Assembly (NCBI GenBank): GCA_022885665.1
Contig: JAGQDJ010000073.1
Span: forward strand, 124,001 to 188,000
Source of the DNA: Triops longicaudatus
Lineage: Eukaryota; Arthropoda; Branchiopoda; Notostraca; Triopsidae
Direction: 5' to 3'
Length of the DNA stretch: 64,000 bases
Positions 1 through 11,990 of the stretch are shown piece by piece. Numbering within the stretch: the stretch's first letter is position 1; the number at the start of each line of letters is the position of its first letter. Position numbers and translations under genes: made by a program. The notes beneath the pieces are model-generated. The model saw only the letters and a program-made list of their open reading frames with translations. It did no database searches and had not been told where the DNA came from.

Positions 1-620
1 AATTGTAACAAAAGGACTTATAAGCTTCTGGCTGCTCTACTTAATTACACTAGATCGTAAAACGATTAAAACTGGATTATTTCAAAAGTCATTACCTCGA
101 ATTAAAAAGAAATTGACTCGAAATTGTGTTTAGTGAAAAGGAATAAGTATGTATACAAAACCGTATAAATAAAGGTACATAAATAAGAGTGTGTAAATAA
201 AAACGGAAGGAGAAAATAACAAACTAAATATCCAAGAGTAATCACGTCCTTCGGTTCGTAATCCGACCACATATTTCATTCAGTTTGACAAGAGCATTGC
301 TACAGAAGTATGAATATTTGAACACCTTTCAACATGATGCTTTTCGTATCCTTAAAACGAGTTTAGTTTTGTCATACTTTTCGCAATTGCGGTGATTAAT
401 CCATCGCAAACTATTTGCTTTTGTTATTATTAGAGCTAAAGTTCCCAGGAAATAAATAATAATAATAAAAAATAAAAAAACACGATTTAATCTAAAATTT
501 CTTAAATTCAAGAAATTGTGACATGATTCTCTAATACGGACTTCTTTTTAACTGTGATTTATCAAGTCAGAAAAATAAAACTCAATGAAGATTTCCACTG
601 CGAATAAACACTGCTAATAC
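1..620. other. AT-rich non-coding stretch
   Basis: No exon, RNA gene or structured repeat is recognised. The only open frames are short and low in complexity. The stretch ends at the first LTR-like repeat copy. Confidence 0.5.
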
Positions 621-889
621 TGTTACGTTCTACTCCTTTTCAAATCCGTTTATTCGTAACTTCAGTACAAAATCACACAAAAACACTCTCCTTCTCGTGC
701 TAACTCTCACTTTACGTTCACAACAATCAAATTTCACTCTCAAGAAACGCAACTGACTTAAAGGAAGGTCAAGAAGGAACTCTACATTACAGGCTCGGTG
801 CAGGGGATTTCATTCTTACCAACAATGAATCTTAGGATTCATTATTGGGCGGCTACGGAATTTACTGTTGGGTAACAACGAACGCCACA
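621..889 (-). repeat. LTR-like dispersed repeat, copy A (solo)
   Basis: This is a 269 bp member of a family with six copies in the window. It starts TGTTACGTTC and ends GAACGCCACA. These ends form an imperfect 10 bp inverted repeat of the TG...CA type. The copy is flanked by the identical 4 bp ATAC (617-620 and 890-893), which looks like a target-site duplication. In the opposite orientation an AATAAA lies about 30 bp before the end, as in an LTR polyadenylation signal, so sense is taken as minus. Compared with the other copies it lacks about 30 bp near its plus-strand start. Its own flanking duplication shows it is an independent insertion, not one end of a longer element with copy B. A MITE with short TIRs is the alternative reading. 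Confidence 0.7.
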
Positions 890-3800
890 ATACACACAGA
901 GTCGGCCCAACTTCGAAGAATTCAAGGCAATGCATGTTTTAATTCAACAGATATAGAGTTTCAGCTTAATTGGGCTCGAATTGAGAGTATTTCAAAAAGC
1001 ACCTAATGATACCAGCGTAGTTAACTGAATTCTTTGTCTAGATATCTTGTAATTATAATTGCAAATCCGTGTTAATTAACTATAATCGTCGCAACGAAAA
1101 TGTTACTTTTCCAATTTTTTGTTCCGATACATTTAATTACTTTAAAAACACTTTTTTTTTCATTATAGACCTTAGAATAACCTTAATATAATATTTTAAT
1201 ATTTTTCTGTTTTAAATATTTAAAAACATTTAAAAAATAAACTTAAGTTTTAATATAGTAAAATTAAATAAATTTGAATATTGCCAAGAAAGTCTGTTAA
1301 GCAAAGTTCGTTACGTAACAGAAAAAAGTAACGTTTCCTACAATTTCCGTTACACCTAAAAAATGGTTGTATTGAAATTCTAGCACGGTATAAGTAATTT
1401 TTTACGTCAGAAAATTGTGACTATTATCCGTCATCCCTGGCTAAAATCCTTCCCACGTTTAGCATATATGCATATAACTAAACGACGTTTTTCTTCCTGC
1501 ATCTTACCCAGCAAAAAATACTCAAAAATCCCCACCTTTTTTTCTTATTATTTCTGCTTCAAGAACTGAAAAAAGAAAAGGCTTTTCTATCAATATGCGG
1601 TGTTTTCCACCCGTGGGATTCTCGGCAAGCTCCTTGAAAAAAACGCATCTGCATACACAACCTTCACATCCACATACCTCAACTCTTTCTACCCTGTGAA
1701 CGGGGGTTAAGCGACGCAAGAGGGGTGAAACTGGCTTGCGTTTCACGGGGGTTGCGCGCCCCCCTGACGGGGTGAGAGCTCAAAAGGGTTACGGGAACGA
1801 AGGGATTCAACTCTTGAACCCCACCACAGATCTCATCTGCATATTCCGTAGCTTCTTTGCATATAAGGATGCACGGCACCCCTTCCAACCCTGGCCTGGA
1901 TCCATCTCTCCCCCAACGTTCCCATACATTTTAAAAAACTTTTTTTTTTCGGTCCGTATAAGACTGTCAGGACGTATTCTACATATTGAAATTTTTCAAC
2001 AAGACCCAAAGGTGTTTTCTATCGTGAAGGACTACCTTTGCATATGAGGGTTGCATTATTATTTTTTTTTCAAGTCTAGCGAGTCCGTGAGAACGCGTTG
2101 ATATTGGCGCAGATTTCTTTTCAATTGGACTGCTTTAACGTTACTTGTATGCAAACGAGGGGACAGAGCTGAAGCCAGGTAAAGGACAGACCAAAAAAAT
2201 GCGATGACCGAAAAAGAACAGATTTCGGAGCGAGTGAATTTTATGCAAGTGATTTCTGTGTACGGTAAGATCACAGCACGGGCTTAGACTCCTTTGCATA
2301 GAGAATGTGTTCGTTGGCTTCCGAGAATACAGGGAAAAAAAGTTAGTATGGTTATACGGTGGCTAGGTGGCACTTTTTAGGCAACAATGAACGTTAAGAC
2401 CATTTATTCCCGTCAAGCACTGGATTTGCAGCCATCGAACGTTTTCAGAGCCTTCTACGGTGCATTGAGTGTGGCAAACGGTTTGTTAATATTTTTTTCC
2501 CTATTTTGTTTTGTTTTTGGTAGTTTTTATAGTGTTTTTTTTTTTGTGGGGAAATGTAAAAAGGTAGTAGCAGTAACCGGAACCAACTACGCACTGAAAA
2601 GGAGCCTAGTTAGAGACGCAAGGTAACTAGCAGCTGATAAGCATCGTAATACTTGGAACACGTTTTTGCCAAATGCTTACAAGACGGATAACAAGAACTG
2701 CACCGTATTTCGTTAACTTGGTACCGTAAAACAGTAATTGTAGCATGTTGGAAATCAACGAGTGATGTTGAAGTAGATTTTTTTGAGTTTGTTAGAAACT
2801 AGTATTTGGGGTATACGGTATATGCGTAATACAGTGCAACAAACGCTCCCGGGGTTCAATAATGGAAGTACAACGAATATATAACGAACTAAAACGTTTG
2901 ACACCGGAAAAGCCGAACAAGATTACTGTTGAACAAGTTGTATAAAGCAAAGTGTCAAAAATTGAAAAGTTTCAATTCCTTTGGAAACTGAAGTTGAGTG
3001 TTGATTCATTCATTGTCATTCAATTTTGACTTGTTCTATAAAAAAAGTTAAGAAATTCAAGTTAAAGAAATGTAAAAGATAAACAAAGTAAGCTAAAAAA
3101 ATGGATACCGAAAATTGAGGTACCTCCTAAAGGTATTCTTCTTGTGTACTTTGCTAAGTGCTAAATATACCTTCAACGGTGATTTTCGTCCTTTACTTTG
3201 AGTATAAATTCGAAGCATTCTTAGAAAGGTCATTAATTGTATCGCCTAAGAAATTGAGTGTTTTGCTATTCGAATTATTAACCCGGCGAAAAAACGTAGG
3301 TAATATTTTAAACTATATTTTTTTATAATTTTTAACATTTCTTGTTCTTCTTCTTATTTTATTAATCTTATTCTTATTATTATGTTATTTTATTAGTATT
3401 AAATAATAATGAAAATGATAGTATAATGAATTAATCTGAATCTGCTGAATTAATCATCAGATAAAATAAAAGAAACGCAGGTAAAAGACATTGTAAACGC
3501 AGAAACTAAATAATTTCAGCTTTACAGTACCATAAAAATGCAGATTTGCTATTAAACGATTAAAAGATTTAAAGACTAAAGTATTAAAAGATTCCGTAAA
3601 CTTCGGGGAGCTTATAATTAATAAAAAAAACATTGTGAACTTACTACACACACTACAAATTGTGCTATTACGACAACATTGCTCCAGCAATTTTCTGCAT
3701 TACGGCAATAATTCAATTTTCAAGTTCAGGCCAGTTTTCAGTAACTTCATAAGAAGAGAAACTGAGAAAAGAGACTGGGAAACGGAAAACAAAAAGCTCC

Positions 3801-5425
3801 AAAATACTAAAACAGAGCTAAATTTGAAGCGAAATTCGAAAAGTAGAGAAATTACGTATTTCTATTTCTCTGTGCTTTTAAAATACTTGTTAAACACTGC
3901 ACTTTTAATCCATTTGATGAAGTTTTGGCTTTGGAACGCGTATTTGTATGCAATTTATGGCAAAATAGTTTTATTGCACAAAATTACTTCAAATTCCCTC
4001 TTATCCGTCAGGTACTGAGTAGACTGTGCCGGATAACCGAAAAAATGTCACGGAATAGGGCTTATAACGCCCGGGTTGAACTCTAGAAATACACTTTGAA
4101 GACAAATAATTCTGAAAAAATAGTTCTTTTAGTTCTTGTTTATTTCGTCTAATTTCGAGTAAAATAATTTTTCGTTACTATGTTTTAGTTATACTCCATG
4201 ATTCAGAATAACCCCAGTATAATATTTTTGCCCTTTAAACATGTTTTAAAACTAACTCTTAAAAAACTTGCGAAATCGTTCGATTCTACCTTGAATTAAT
4301 TCGAAAATTGTGGGGATTTGCTCCTTTTTTTTCCTAGAATTTAATTACGGACTTTGACATTAACCTTGCATTTATGTATATTTCGCGGTTTTAAGAGGAT
4401 GTTCAAATTTTAAAAAGCTGATGCAATAGTGTTAAACAAAATAAGAAACAAACAAATAAGAAAGCAGCGTGGGAGTTGTTCCAGGTGAGAGAAACAACTT
4501 TCTTGGCATTTTTTTTTTTTTTTTTTTTGGACGTTGGCGTTTATGGGCAAAAGGGAGGGCACAGCATAATAATAACAAGAGGATACAGTGTCGTTTTGAC
4601 CCAAAAGTATGCTTAATATTCAGCTTTGTTCTTAACCCCGCTGCTCACCACACATGCCTGGCATTATTATCCAAATTTCCATCGTTTCTGCGCTGCTCTA
4701 TGCGACACTACTCATTACAGCCTCGTAAAACTTTGCACGTAACTTGGTACGGAATAAAACTTGCATCCAAAACATCACTAACCTAGCAAAACACGCTAAA
4801 AACAACAGCTGGCGTGCCTTTTTAATCCATATTTTTCTCTTCACCTACATTTTCTCTACTTTTTTTAATTCACCTTTCTGAAAGTTACTTTTTTTTCCAA
4901 GGATTGCTTGAAAAAAAGCTTCGTTGCCATAGAAGGCGAATTGGTAGTTTTCAGCGACCATGTTAAGATAATCCTCTTTTTGGCGCTGTCTTATAGACCA
5001 AATTTATTTAGCTAGCGAACAACCCAAATTAGAGTTAGACAAGCAACATTTCCTGGTAGCGACCCAAAGTTATAGCTCAACTTAGCCTTTTCCTTTTTCT
5101 CTTTTTCAGGCCCCTTTTTGGGTACGTGTTCGAGTGACGGAGATACCGAAGCTGGCCTTCTATTGTAAAAGCGCGCTTAAGGGGGTTAGCATGTATTCCA
5201 GATTGAATTATTACTCGGAACGCGGAATATGCCAACCATGAAAGATCCAGGCTCCTCAAAGAATGTGCAGTATCACGGAACTTTTCATTAAGGGCCACGA
5301 GAAACGTCAAATGTAATTATTTTTGGGACTGAGATTGAATATAACTAAAAAAATATTAAAACATGGAAACCATCGTAGGCCTAGATTGTATTTGGTTAAC
5401 CCTTTAGACATAAAAAAGCATGTAT
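890..5425. other. Non-coding stretch between repeat copies A and B
   Basis: AT-rich DNA with polyA/T runs (for example T runs near 4510) and one GC-richer pocket at about 1680-1910. The longest open frame (3635-4018) does not begin with a supported start, resembles no family I know and is compositionally like its surroundings. No gene is called. Confidence 0.5.
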
Positions 5426-5720
5426 TGTTTCGTTCTAATCCTTTTCAAATTCCGTTTATTCGTAACTCCCAATTTACATCAACACAAAAACGAATTTCAG
5501 TACAAAATCACATAAAAACACTCTCCTTCTCGTGCTAACTCTCACTTTACGTTTTCAACAATCAAATTTCACGTTCAAGAAACGCAACTGACTCAAAGGT
5601 CAAAAAGGAACTAACTGTTACAGGTTCGGTGCAGGGGATTTCATTCTTACCAACAATGAATCTTAGGATTCATTGTTGGGCGGCTACGAAATTGGCTGTT
5701 GGGTAATAACGAACGCTACA
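5426..5720 (-). repeat. LTR-like dispersed repeat, copy B (solo)
   Basis: A 295 bp near-complete copy. It begins TGTTTCGTTC, ends GAACGCTACA and is flanked on both sides by GTAT (5422-5425 and 5721-5724). It includes the internal palindrome CCAACAATGAATC / GATTCATTGTTGG found in other members. It has the same orientation as copy A, but the private target duplication argues for a separate insertion. Confidence 0.75.
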
Positions 5721-7780
5721 GTATAGCCAGATTACAACTTCGCATTGAGAAAGTTCCAGAACGTTGCGACACTGCAGTTTTGCAACTGGCAGACTATCAA
5801 ATTCAAATCTCCCGAAATGTAAAGAATTTTATGGTTATGGCAGTTACCAGAATTTTATCGAACATCCCTTGTATGAAATAGGGGTTATCAAAACGTTCTT
5901 CCTCAGAGTCTTTTTCATCCATCTTCCCGAGATCATTCTCGAAATTTCCTTGTCACCTTAAAAGGCTGTAAAGGATCTAAATTTGCTATAACTTTTACCT
6001 CTCTAGCCTTTTCGTTGTCTTACATCATTTGTCATTTTTGTACTTTTTTCTCCGTCATTTTTTATAGGTTTTATTCTCTTTTTTATTCCTATTTATATTT
6101 TTTTTAAGCGAAGCACGTTTGAGGGTAAAGCCATTCTTCATGCAGCACACAATGTTGAGGCCAGCAGTGCAGTAGTTTTGCAACGTTGGTTGCATGCCTA
6201 ATGTTTCCGCCATGTGACATGTATATGGATATGCGCAAATGGGTCTGTGTGCAACGAGTGTATGTTTATGTGCATGTAGAACTCTATCCACCAAAAAGAT
6301 GGGCTTGTATTGATGCAAATACCCGAAGACATGTGTGTGGACGTGGGATAGGCAACACAAAGCGAATACTAATGACGGTCGACACTGAATAGTGCACTTT
6401 CAGCTTTGAGCCTGGGCCAAACGCATCTCTGATTACGTTTAAGACTTTTAAGGTAACCCACACTTACTTAATGTTTGGCCCTGAACGCATAACCTAACCC
6501 CTTTTCCTTACAGATACGAAGAGTTTAGTTTATGTTTTTGACCATAAGCCATAAGTCTTGTACCCAGTGGACCCCTCTTATTAGTCTTTAACAACAATAA
6601 CACTTTACAACAGCCAAGCGTCATTAAAACCAGGAAATAAATTACACCTTGCGCTCAAATGCTTAAATGTACCGCTTAAAAGCTTTTGTTTTCTACTGTG
6701 GTATTGGGTTTTTAAAATTAACTATGTCGCCACAGCGGTTACCGTCTTCGGCTTGTTTCAGGTTTAATTCTGAGTTTTGGTCAGAAGCTAGTTTTTATGC
6801 AGTTTCTAATGTATCCAAGTATAACCAAGTATTAGAAGAAATAACCAATATAAACGTAATACGTCAATGTGTTACGCTTATGTTTATATAATGTTCTAAT
6901 GTCCTCTCCGAAAACGTTTAATGTTCGTAAATTTTGAGTTAGCGTGCTACTTGGGTATTGATATACTGGGTTGTCTGTAAGGTGAAATCTGTGTGTTTCA
7001 ATTTAACCGTGCCCACATGTAAGCCGCAGATTTTTATTTATTTTTCGCAAATCCTCTAGTCGTTTGACTCGCAGTTCTCGTTTGACAAACTTCCACGTTC
7101 TTCAAAGCTTTTGATAGCGTATTTTGAACAGAAAGCTTTCAGTTTTGCTCTGAGTAATCTTGCAGTCAAACATGGTTTTAACAGCGTTTAAATAGGACAT
7201 CCTAGGACAGAGTTTTTTCACGCCCATTAGGATACAGAAAGTTTGTCTATTACAAAAAACTGTTCACAATAACCCGTATAACTTTTTAGAAGTTGTTTTC
7301 TTTGCCGATCGCTACATAAAGCATAACTTTGTTAAATCGCTTCACTTTGTGTTTTGCTCATCACTCCGCTCTAAAGGTCAGAGCAAAAGCCACTGCTGCC
7401 CCCTGGTGGCGGATTATAAACGAGTGGTTCCCACTGGCCAAACTGGCCTAAAATGCCTGAAATTAAACATTAAACGCAAGTAGCACAATTACACAAAAAA
7501 ACTATAACAACAACAAAAAGGAACCAACAATGAATGTTTAAGCGTTGTAGATGTTGTTAACTGTTCAATGGCGCTTAACCAAGTTTGGAAACGTGGGACA
7601 CGAAATTCTGTCACAATTTTTCATTATTGCTTTAGTTTTCATTTCCATTGTAGAATTTGGTCTCTCGGCGTTTCTACATTCACGTTTGCAGTTACAAACG
7701 TTACTGAGTTTAAAATTGGTATTCTGCAGAACTATTTGCTAAGTATAAATCATTCAAAATTTCTATGTACTTATATATAA
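5721..7780. other. Non-coding stretch between repeat copies B and C
   Basis: No coding region recognised. It contains a vertebrate-type CTCF consensus match at 7396-7409 and a TG-rich, CA-rich patch at about 6210-6350. The rest is AT-rich without visible structure. Confidence 0.45.
7396..7409 (-). promoter_or_regulatory. CTCF-type binding motif
   Basis: Read on the minus strand the 14 bases are CCACCAGGGGGCAG. This fits the core CTCF consensus (CCASYAGRKGGCRS) at every position. It sits in otherwise AT-rich DNA about 370 bp from LTR-like copy C. CTCF is conserved in arthropods, but its arthropod motif is shorter and binding cannot be inferred from sequence alone. Chance or a repeat-derived match remains possible. 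Confidence 0.35.
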
Positions 7781-8080
7781 TGTGGCGTTCATTGTTACTC
7801 AACAGTCAAATTTCGTAGCCGCCCAACAATGAATCCTAAGATTCATTGCAGGTAAGAATGAAATTCCCTGCACTCAGCCTGTAATAGTTAGTTCTTTTCT
7901 GACCTTCCTTTGAGCCAGTTGCGTTTCTTGAACGTGAAATTTGATTGTTGAAAACGTAAAGTGAGAGTTAGCACGCGAAGGAGAGTGTTTTTGTGTGATT
8001 TTGCATTGGAGTTTGTTTCGGTGTTGATGTAAATTGGAAGTTACGAATAAACGGAATTTGAAAAGGAGTAGAACGTAACA
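7781..8080 (+). repeat. LTR-like dispersed repeat, copy C (solo)
   Basis: A 300 bp copy in the inferred sense orientation, TGTGGCGTTC...GAACGTAACA, with AATAAA at about 8047. Flanks are ATAA (7777-7780) and ATAC (8081-8084), a 3 of 4 match that fits a decayed 4 bp duplication. Because sense is inferred only from AATAAA, the strand is tentative. Confidence 0.72.
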
Positions 8081-8200
8081 ATACTTCTACTACCATCGTA
8101 GACTACGGAAGATTTATTTCTCATTTTTTTCTCTTCTTTTTTTTTGCTTGCCTGTGTTTTATAAGAAAAAAGAAGAAACATCTACAGCGTTTAGAATTAA

Positions 8201-8325
8201 TTTCCTTATATACTATATAAGCTATATATAATAATAGCTATATATAATATAGCTATTATATAATATAGCTTATATAAAAGCTATATATAATAATATATAT
8301 ACTATATAACAGCTATATAAGGAAA
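8201..8325. repeat. AT-rich long imperfect palindrome
   Basis: The block starts TTTCCTTATATA and ends TATATAAGGAAA, exact reverse complements. Between them are repeated AGCTATATATAATA units in both orientations. The whole block can fold back on itself and could extrude as a cruciform. It carries no gene. Confidence 0.7.
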
Positions 8326-11300
8326 CTCAGGTACATTTTTTATTGGTTGTCTGCGCTCTGCACTAAACCGGACAATCCCTTTTTATTGGGTACTCCTTGT
8401 CTCTTTGCTATGGAGGTAGTATACAGGGGGACAGACGGAGGGTGGGGGTTGAGCACAAAAGGTACGTCACCCCTGTACCAAGGCAAAAATCCATGATCGA
8501 ACATCTGGTTCCGTTGCTTGTGCCATGGATAAGAATCTTATTAAGCTTTTTCCTTTTAGCAAGACGCAGAATAGGACAGCAACGAGACAGCGTCGACCGT
8601 GGGTGGGGGGTAAGGGGGTTGAGTACGTTGACAATAGAATTATCTGTGTACCGTGAATGTACGGGGGTGGGTGCTGGAGTTCCTGCTGCCAGCCAACCGA
8701 ATTGCGAGTTGCCAGGCAGCGTTGTTCACCCACCCACCCGAAATACTTTATTTTACCCGTCACCATGGTTACTGGCTCATCAATATCCAGGACTCAGCAC
8801 TGCATCGCGCGCAAACGCGAAATTAGCACCCTGTTTCGCCTGCGCGTGACTTAACACCGTCACGACGCCGACGCTTTAGCTAAAACGACGCCATTTTGGC
8901 TCGGTAGACAAAAGGGCGGGGCCTAAGATCTTTTTGGATGAAAATACATCCAACGCTTTTTACTAATTTAAAAAAAAATAATATTCGAATTTTTCAATAA
9001 TATTCAAATTTTTCAATAATGTTTTATATACTTGTGCTCTTTAAAGTGAGAATGTTAAAAATCCTAAACATTTGGACTGTGTCTCAAACGTGTGAAGTAA
9101 ATCGTGTGTGAAAATTCGTTGAACGCAATTATGTAAAGTGGAATGTGTCAAATTAAGTACAAACATGCAATTATGTGAAAAATATATGGAAATATTTATA
9201 CATTTTTGTGTGTGAAAATTTGGGTGAAATTCGAATGTGTGTACATTTACAATGAAATGTATTTTCTAAGAATTAAGTGCTCATGTGTAATAACAAATAC
9301 GGGTAGATTTGTAAAAATAGGCCTATACGTGAAACATCTAAATCAGTGAAGTGGATAAAAGTACTCAAAAGCTTTGCAACCGATTCCCGATACTCATTTT
9401 GTGGTGTTAAATCGTGGTAAAATCTTATTAAATAAAAAATCTTATTAAACTCTTATTGTTGATGCCGTCATAGCAAAACAACTGCAAACTACGTGAAAAA
9501 AATTACCAAAAAATAAAAAAATGCGTGATTTTATTTCACTAGATCTGCCACAAAGAATTAAAAAAAATATTTTAAAGAAATTTATTTTAAAATGCTAAAA
9601 TCTATTTAAAAATTTTATTTTAAAGAAATGTTATTCAAAATTCTCATACAATTTCTTCACAACTGTAAGCGTTTGCGTTCAACGACTGTTATCTACGCTA
9701 AGAAACTTTGCCAAAAAAGTTTCGAGTTTTTAGGGCACATAAACCCCGTTTTCACTCACTTCTTATGTGAAGGAAAAGGCGTTACTGGAAAATATGCCAG
9801 TTAAGTCCAACTGGGGACACGGATTAAGCGAGTCCGAAAAGACCTCCACCCGATTATTAACTCTGTATACTCAGCTAAAAGTTAAAATACCACTTTCAGT
9901 TTTAGAACACGCTAGGCCTAAAAAAGCGTCCAAAACCGGGTCGTTTGAATCCTTTCCTAGAACATCTTTCCCTGCTTTTGTAGGTTTCTTAAACACTACA
10001 CAGAGAAGAGTAGAACGACGTCTTGGCACGACAAGGTTTTAACCATGAAAAGCAGAAACAAAAAATACGGGAAAAAATGTTCCGAGCCCAAACTGTTTTG
10101 CTCGGAGTTTTTGCTAGACAGAGATGTACACGTACGCACAGGCAATCACGTGCAACTTAGGTTTAAGTATACGACCGCCCCTCCAGGTAAAATGCATCCA
10201 CTTGGCTTATAATTACTAATGCAAAGAGCTTTTCCCTCCTCCTTGGCTTCTTCGCCTTTTTTGCTGCGAGAAAAAGGTAGAAAAAAGGGATTTTAAAGAG
10301 ACGATTTCTTTAGAAAATTTATTTTAAACGTTTCATTGGTAATGTAGAAGAAAGTCGGGTCAATTGTAACATTTTTGCGCATTTGCGGTTGACAAGTATT
10401 GCACGAATTTAACGTTTTGCAACCGTTAAACGCAACTTTGAAGATTTTTTAAAAATAAAAACATTGCTTCGAACAAAATTCAATAGAAACTTTGGATAAA
10501 GCCACGATGCGAACAGAATCTGAAAATTTTAGATATTTTCGCATTTACATTTTTCATTTTGCATTCAAATTCGAAAAAATTAGATCAGCATTAATTTGCC
10601 CGATTTTTAATAATAATAATAATAATAATAATGCCTACATTGGTGAAAAATGCTTGTGAAATGGTATTTTACTCTTTAAAGAGGAAAATGACAGTTTTCA
10701 TGTTTAGAGTCATATATTCATTACACGAACCAAACGTTACCCAATAAAGTGTTTTTCTTTTTCTCCGTTCTGTTTTTTTTTTTGTGTGTGTGTGTATTTT
10801 TGTGTATTTTTATATATTTCCTTTTTTATTTCAGCTTTTTTGTCAGCTTCATATACTTGACTATATTTTTAGAAAATATTTCTATTTTTCCCAAAATTTT
10901 AATGCCTTTCAGTCATTTTACACTTTGTGTTTCCTTAGTTTTGAAGTACGTTTTCATTTTATGTAGCCTTAAGTTTTGCTTTATTTATTCATATTTTTAT
11001 ATTATTATTCGCATTTTTTCTCTTCGTTATTCGTTTTTCTTGTTTCACTTAGTCTTCTTTTATTTATTTTCTTGTTCTCATTTTCTTGTGTATTATTTTC
11101 TTTGCGAAAGCAAATGAACTTGCTCTGTGAAGCTGAAAGCTTTGAACGCAACCAGAATTGAAAAAAGGCATTTTGTGAAGAAAGTGTTGGTCCATTATTT
11201 ACTGCTTGGGTCGTAAAGCAGCGACAGCAGAAAAGGAAGGCAAGGAAAGTTGGCTTGCCTGGCAATCTGTGCGGATGTTACTGGGTTTGAATGTTGCTTC

Positions 11301-11800
11301 GTTAGTTACTTCGTTAGCTTAGCCAAGCCAAACCCCTTTGAAGCCCTGAGAATGCTAAAGGAGACTACAATAAGAAATGAAACTAACGTTTGCCGTGTGT
11401 TACCTCTCTCCTCACGTCCCCCTTTTGGCCGCAACCGGTTCTCAATTCTCATCTCTTGCCACGTAGCTTCAGGGCCCCCCATCTTCCCGTAACCCTACAA
11501 ATAAACCATATGTGAAACACTCCCTACACCTTTGTCAATCTAAGCCTCCATTTCCAGACGTAGAAGCTTCATAAAGCTTCCTTTATTTCTACTTATTTAA
11601 TAAATTTCTTTCTTTATTTATTTTAACTGTTTTTATTTTTAAAAAAATTCCAATTATTTTAGCCATTACCATTTTTTATACTCAAAAATGGTCTTTAAAT
11701 AAGAGAAAGAAGTATTTTTACAGTAGATGCCTAGGTACGTTGACTACATTTTTTTCTTAAAAGTTATTCCTCACTGAACCCCAACGCGCTCCCCACTTCC
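8326..11800. other. Non-coding stretch with a GC-richer pocket and UTR-like sequence
   Basis: From about 8400 to 8940 the sequence is GC-richer than its surroundings, with several CpGs and an ACGCCATTTTGGC-type patch. Overlapping open frames on both strands there look compositional. About 8990-9420 has the GTGAAAATTC / GTGTGAAG texture of arthropod 5' untranslated leaders, so a promoter plus noncoding exon is possible but unproven. A (TAA)n microsatellite lies at 10608-10632 and a T/GT-rich low-complexity block at about 10750-11100. No gene is called. Confidence 0.35.
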
Positions 11801-11804
11801 AAAA

Positions 11805-11990
11805 TCCGTAAGCTATAACACGGGAAAAGGATCAAAGTTCGCTATGTAATGTTGAACATCGAATTTGCCTGAACACAAAAGCGTTGACCACGTTTTGCTA
11901 TAACTGTCAAAATGTCTCATCAATTTAGTATCTTTTTACACAAAAAGAAGGTTCTAGCTGTTATAGTTGTTTTTACGTGTTGAAAATTCA
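11805..11990 (+). repeat. AGCTATAACACGGG repeat family, copy 1
   Basis: It opens with AAGCTATAACACGGGAAAAG, followed by a TTGAACATCGAATTTGC block and then, 100 bp on, CTGTTATAGTT and TTGAAAATTC. The same blocks occur in the same order at 14085 and, with more decay, at 19412-19606 (inverted) and 20611. No termini or target duplications could be defined, so the element class is unknown. Confidence 0.6.

Noticed and set aside
621..5720. Copies A and B as the two LTRs of one 5 kb retrotransposon
   Set aside because: Each copy has its own matching 4 bp flanks (ATAC and GTAT) and no coding sequence of a retroelement lies between them.
5925..5950. bantam-like word GAGATCATT
   Set aside because: Only nine bases match and the flanks do not form a hairpin.
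8405..8425. let-7-like word GGAGGTAGTATACAG
   Set aside because: Diverges from let-7 after the first ten bases and has no facing arm.
10749..11161. Open frames rich in Phe, Tyr and Ser
   Set aside because: These are translations of a T-rich low-complexity block in two overlapping frames.
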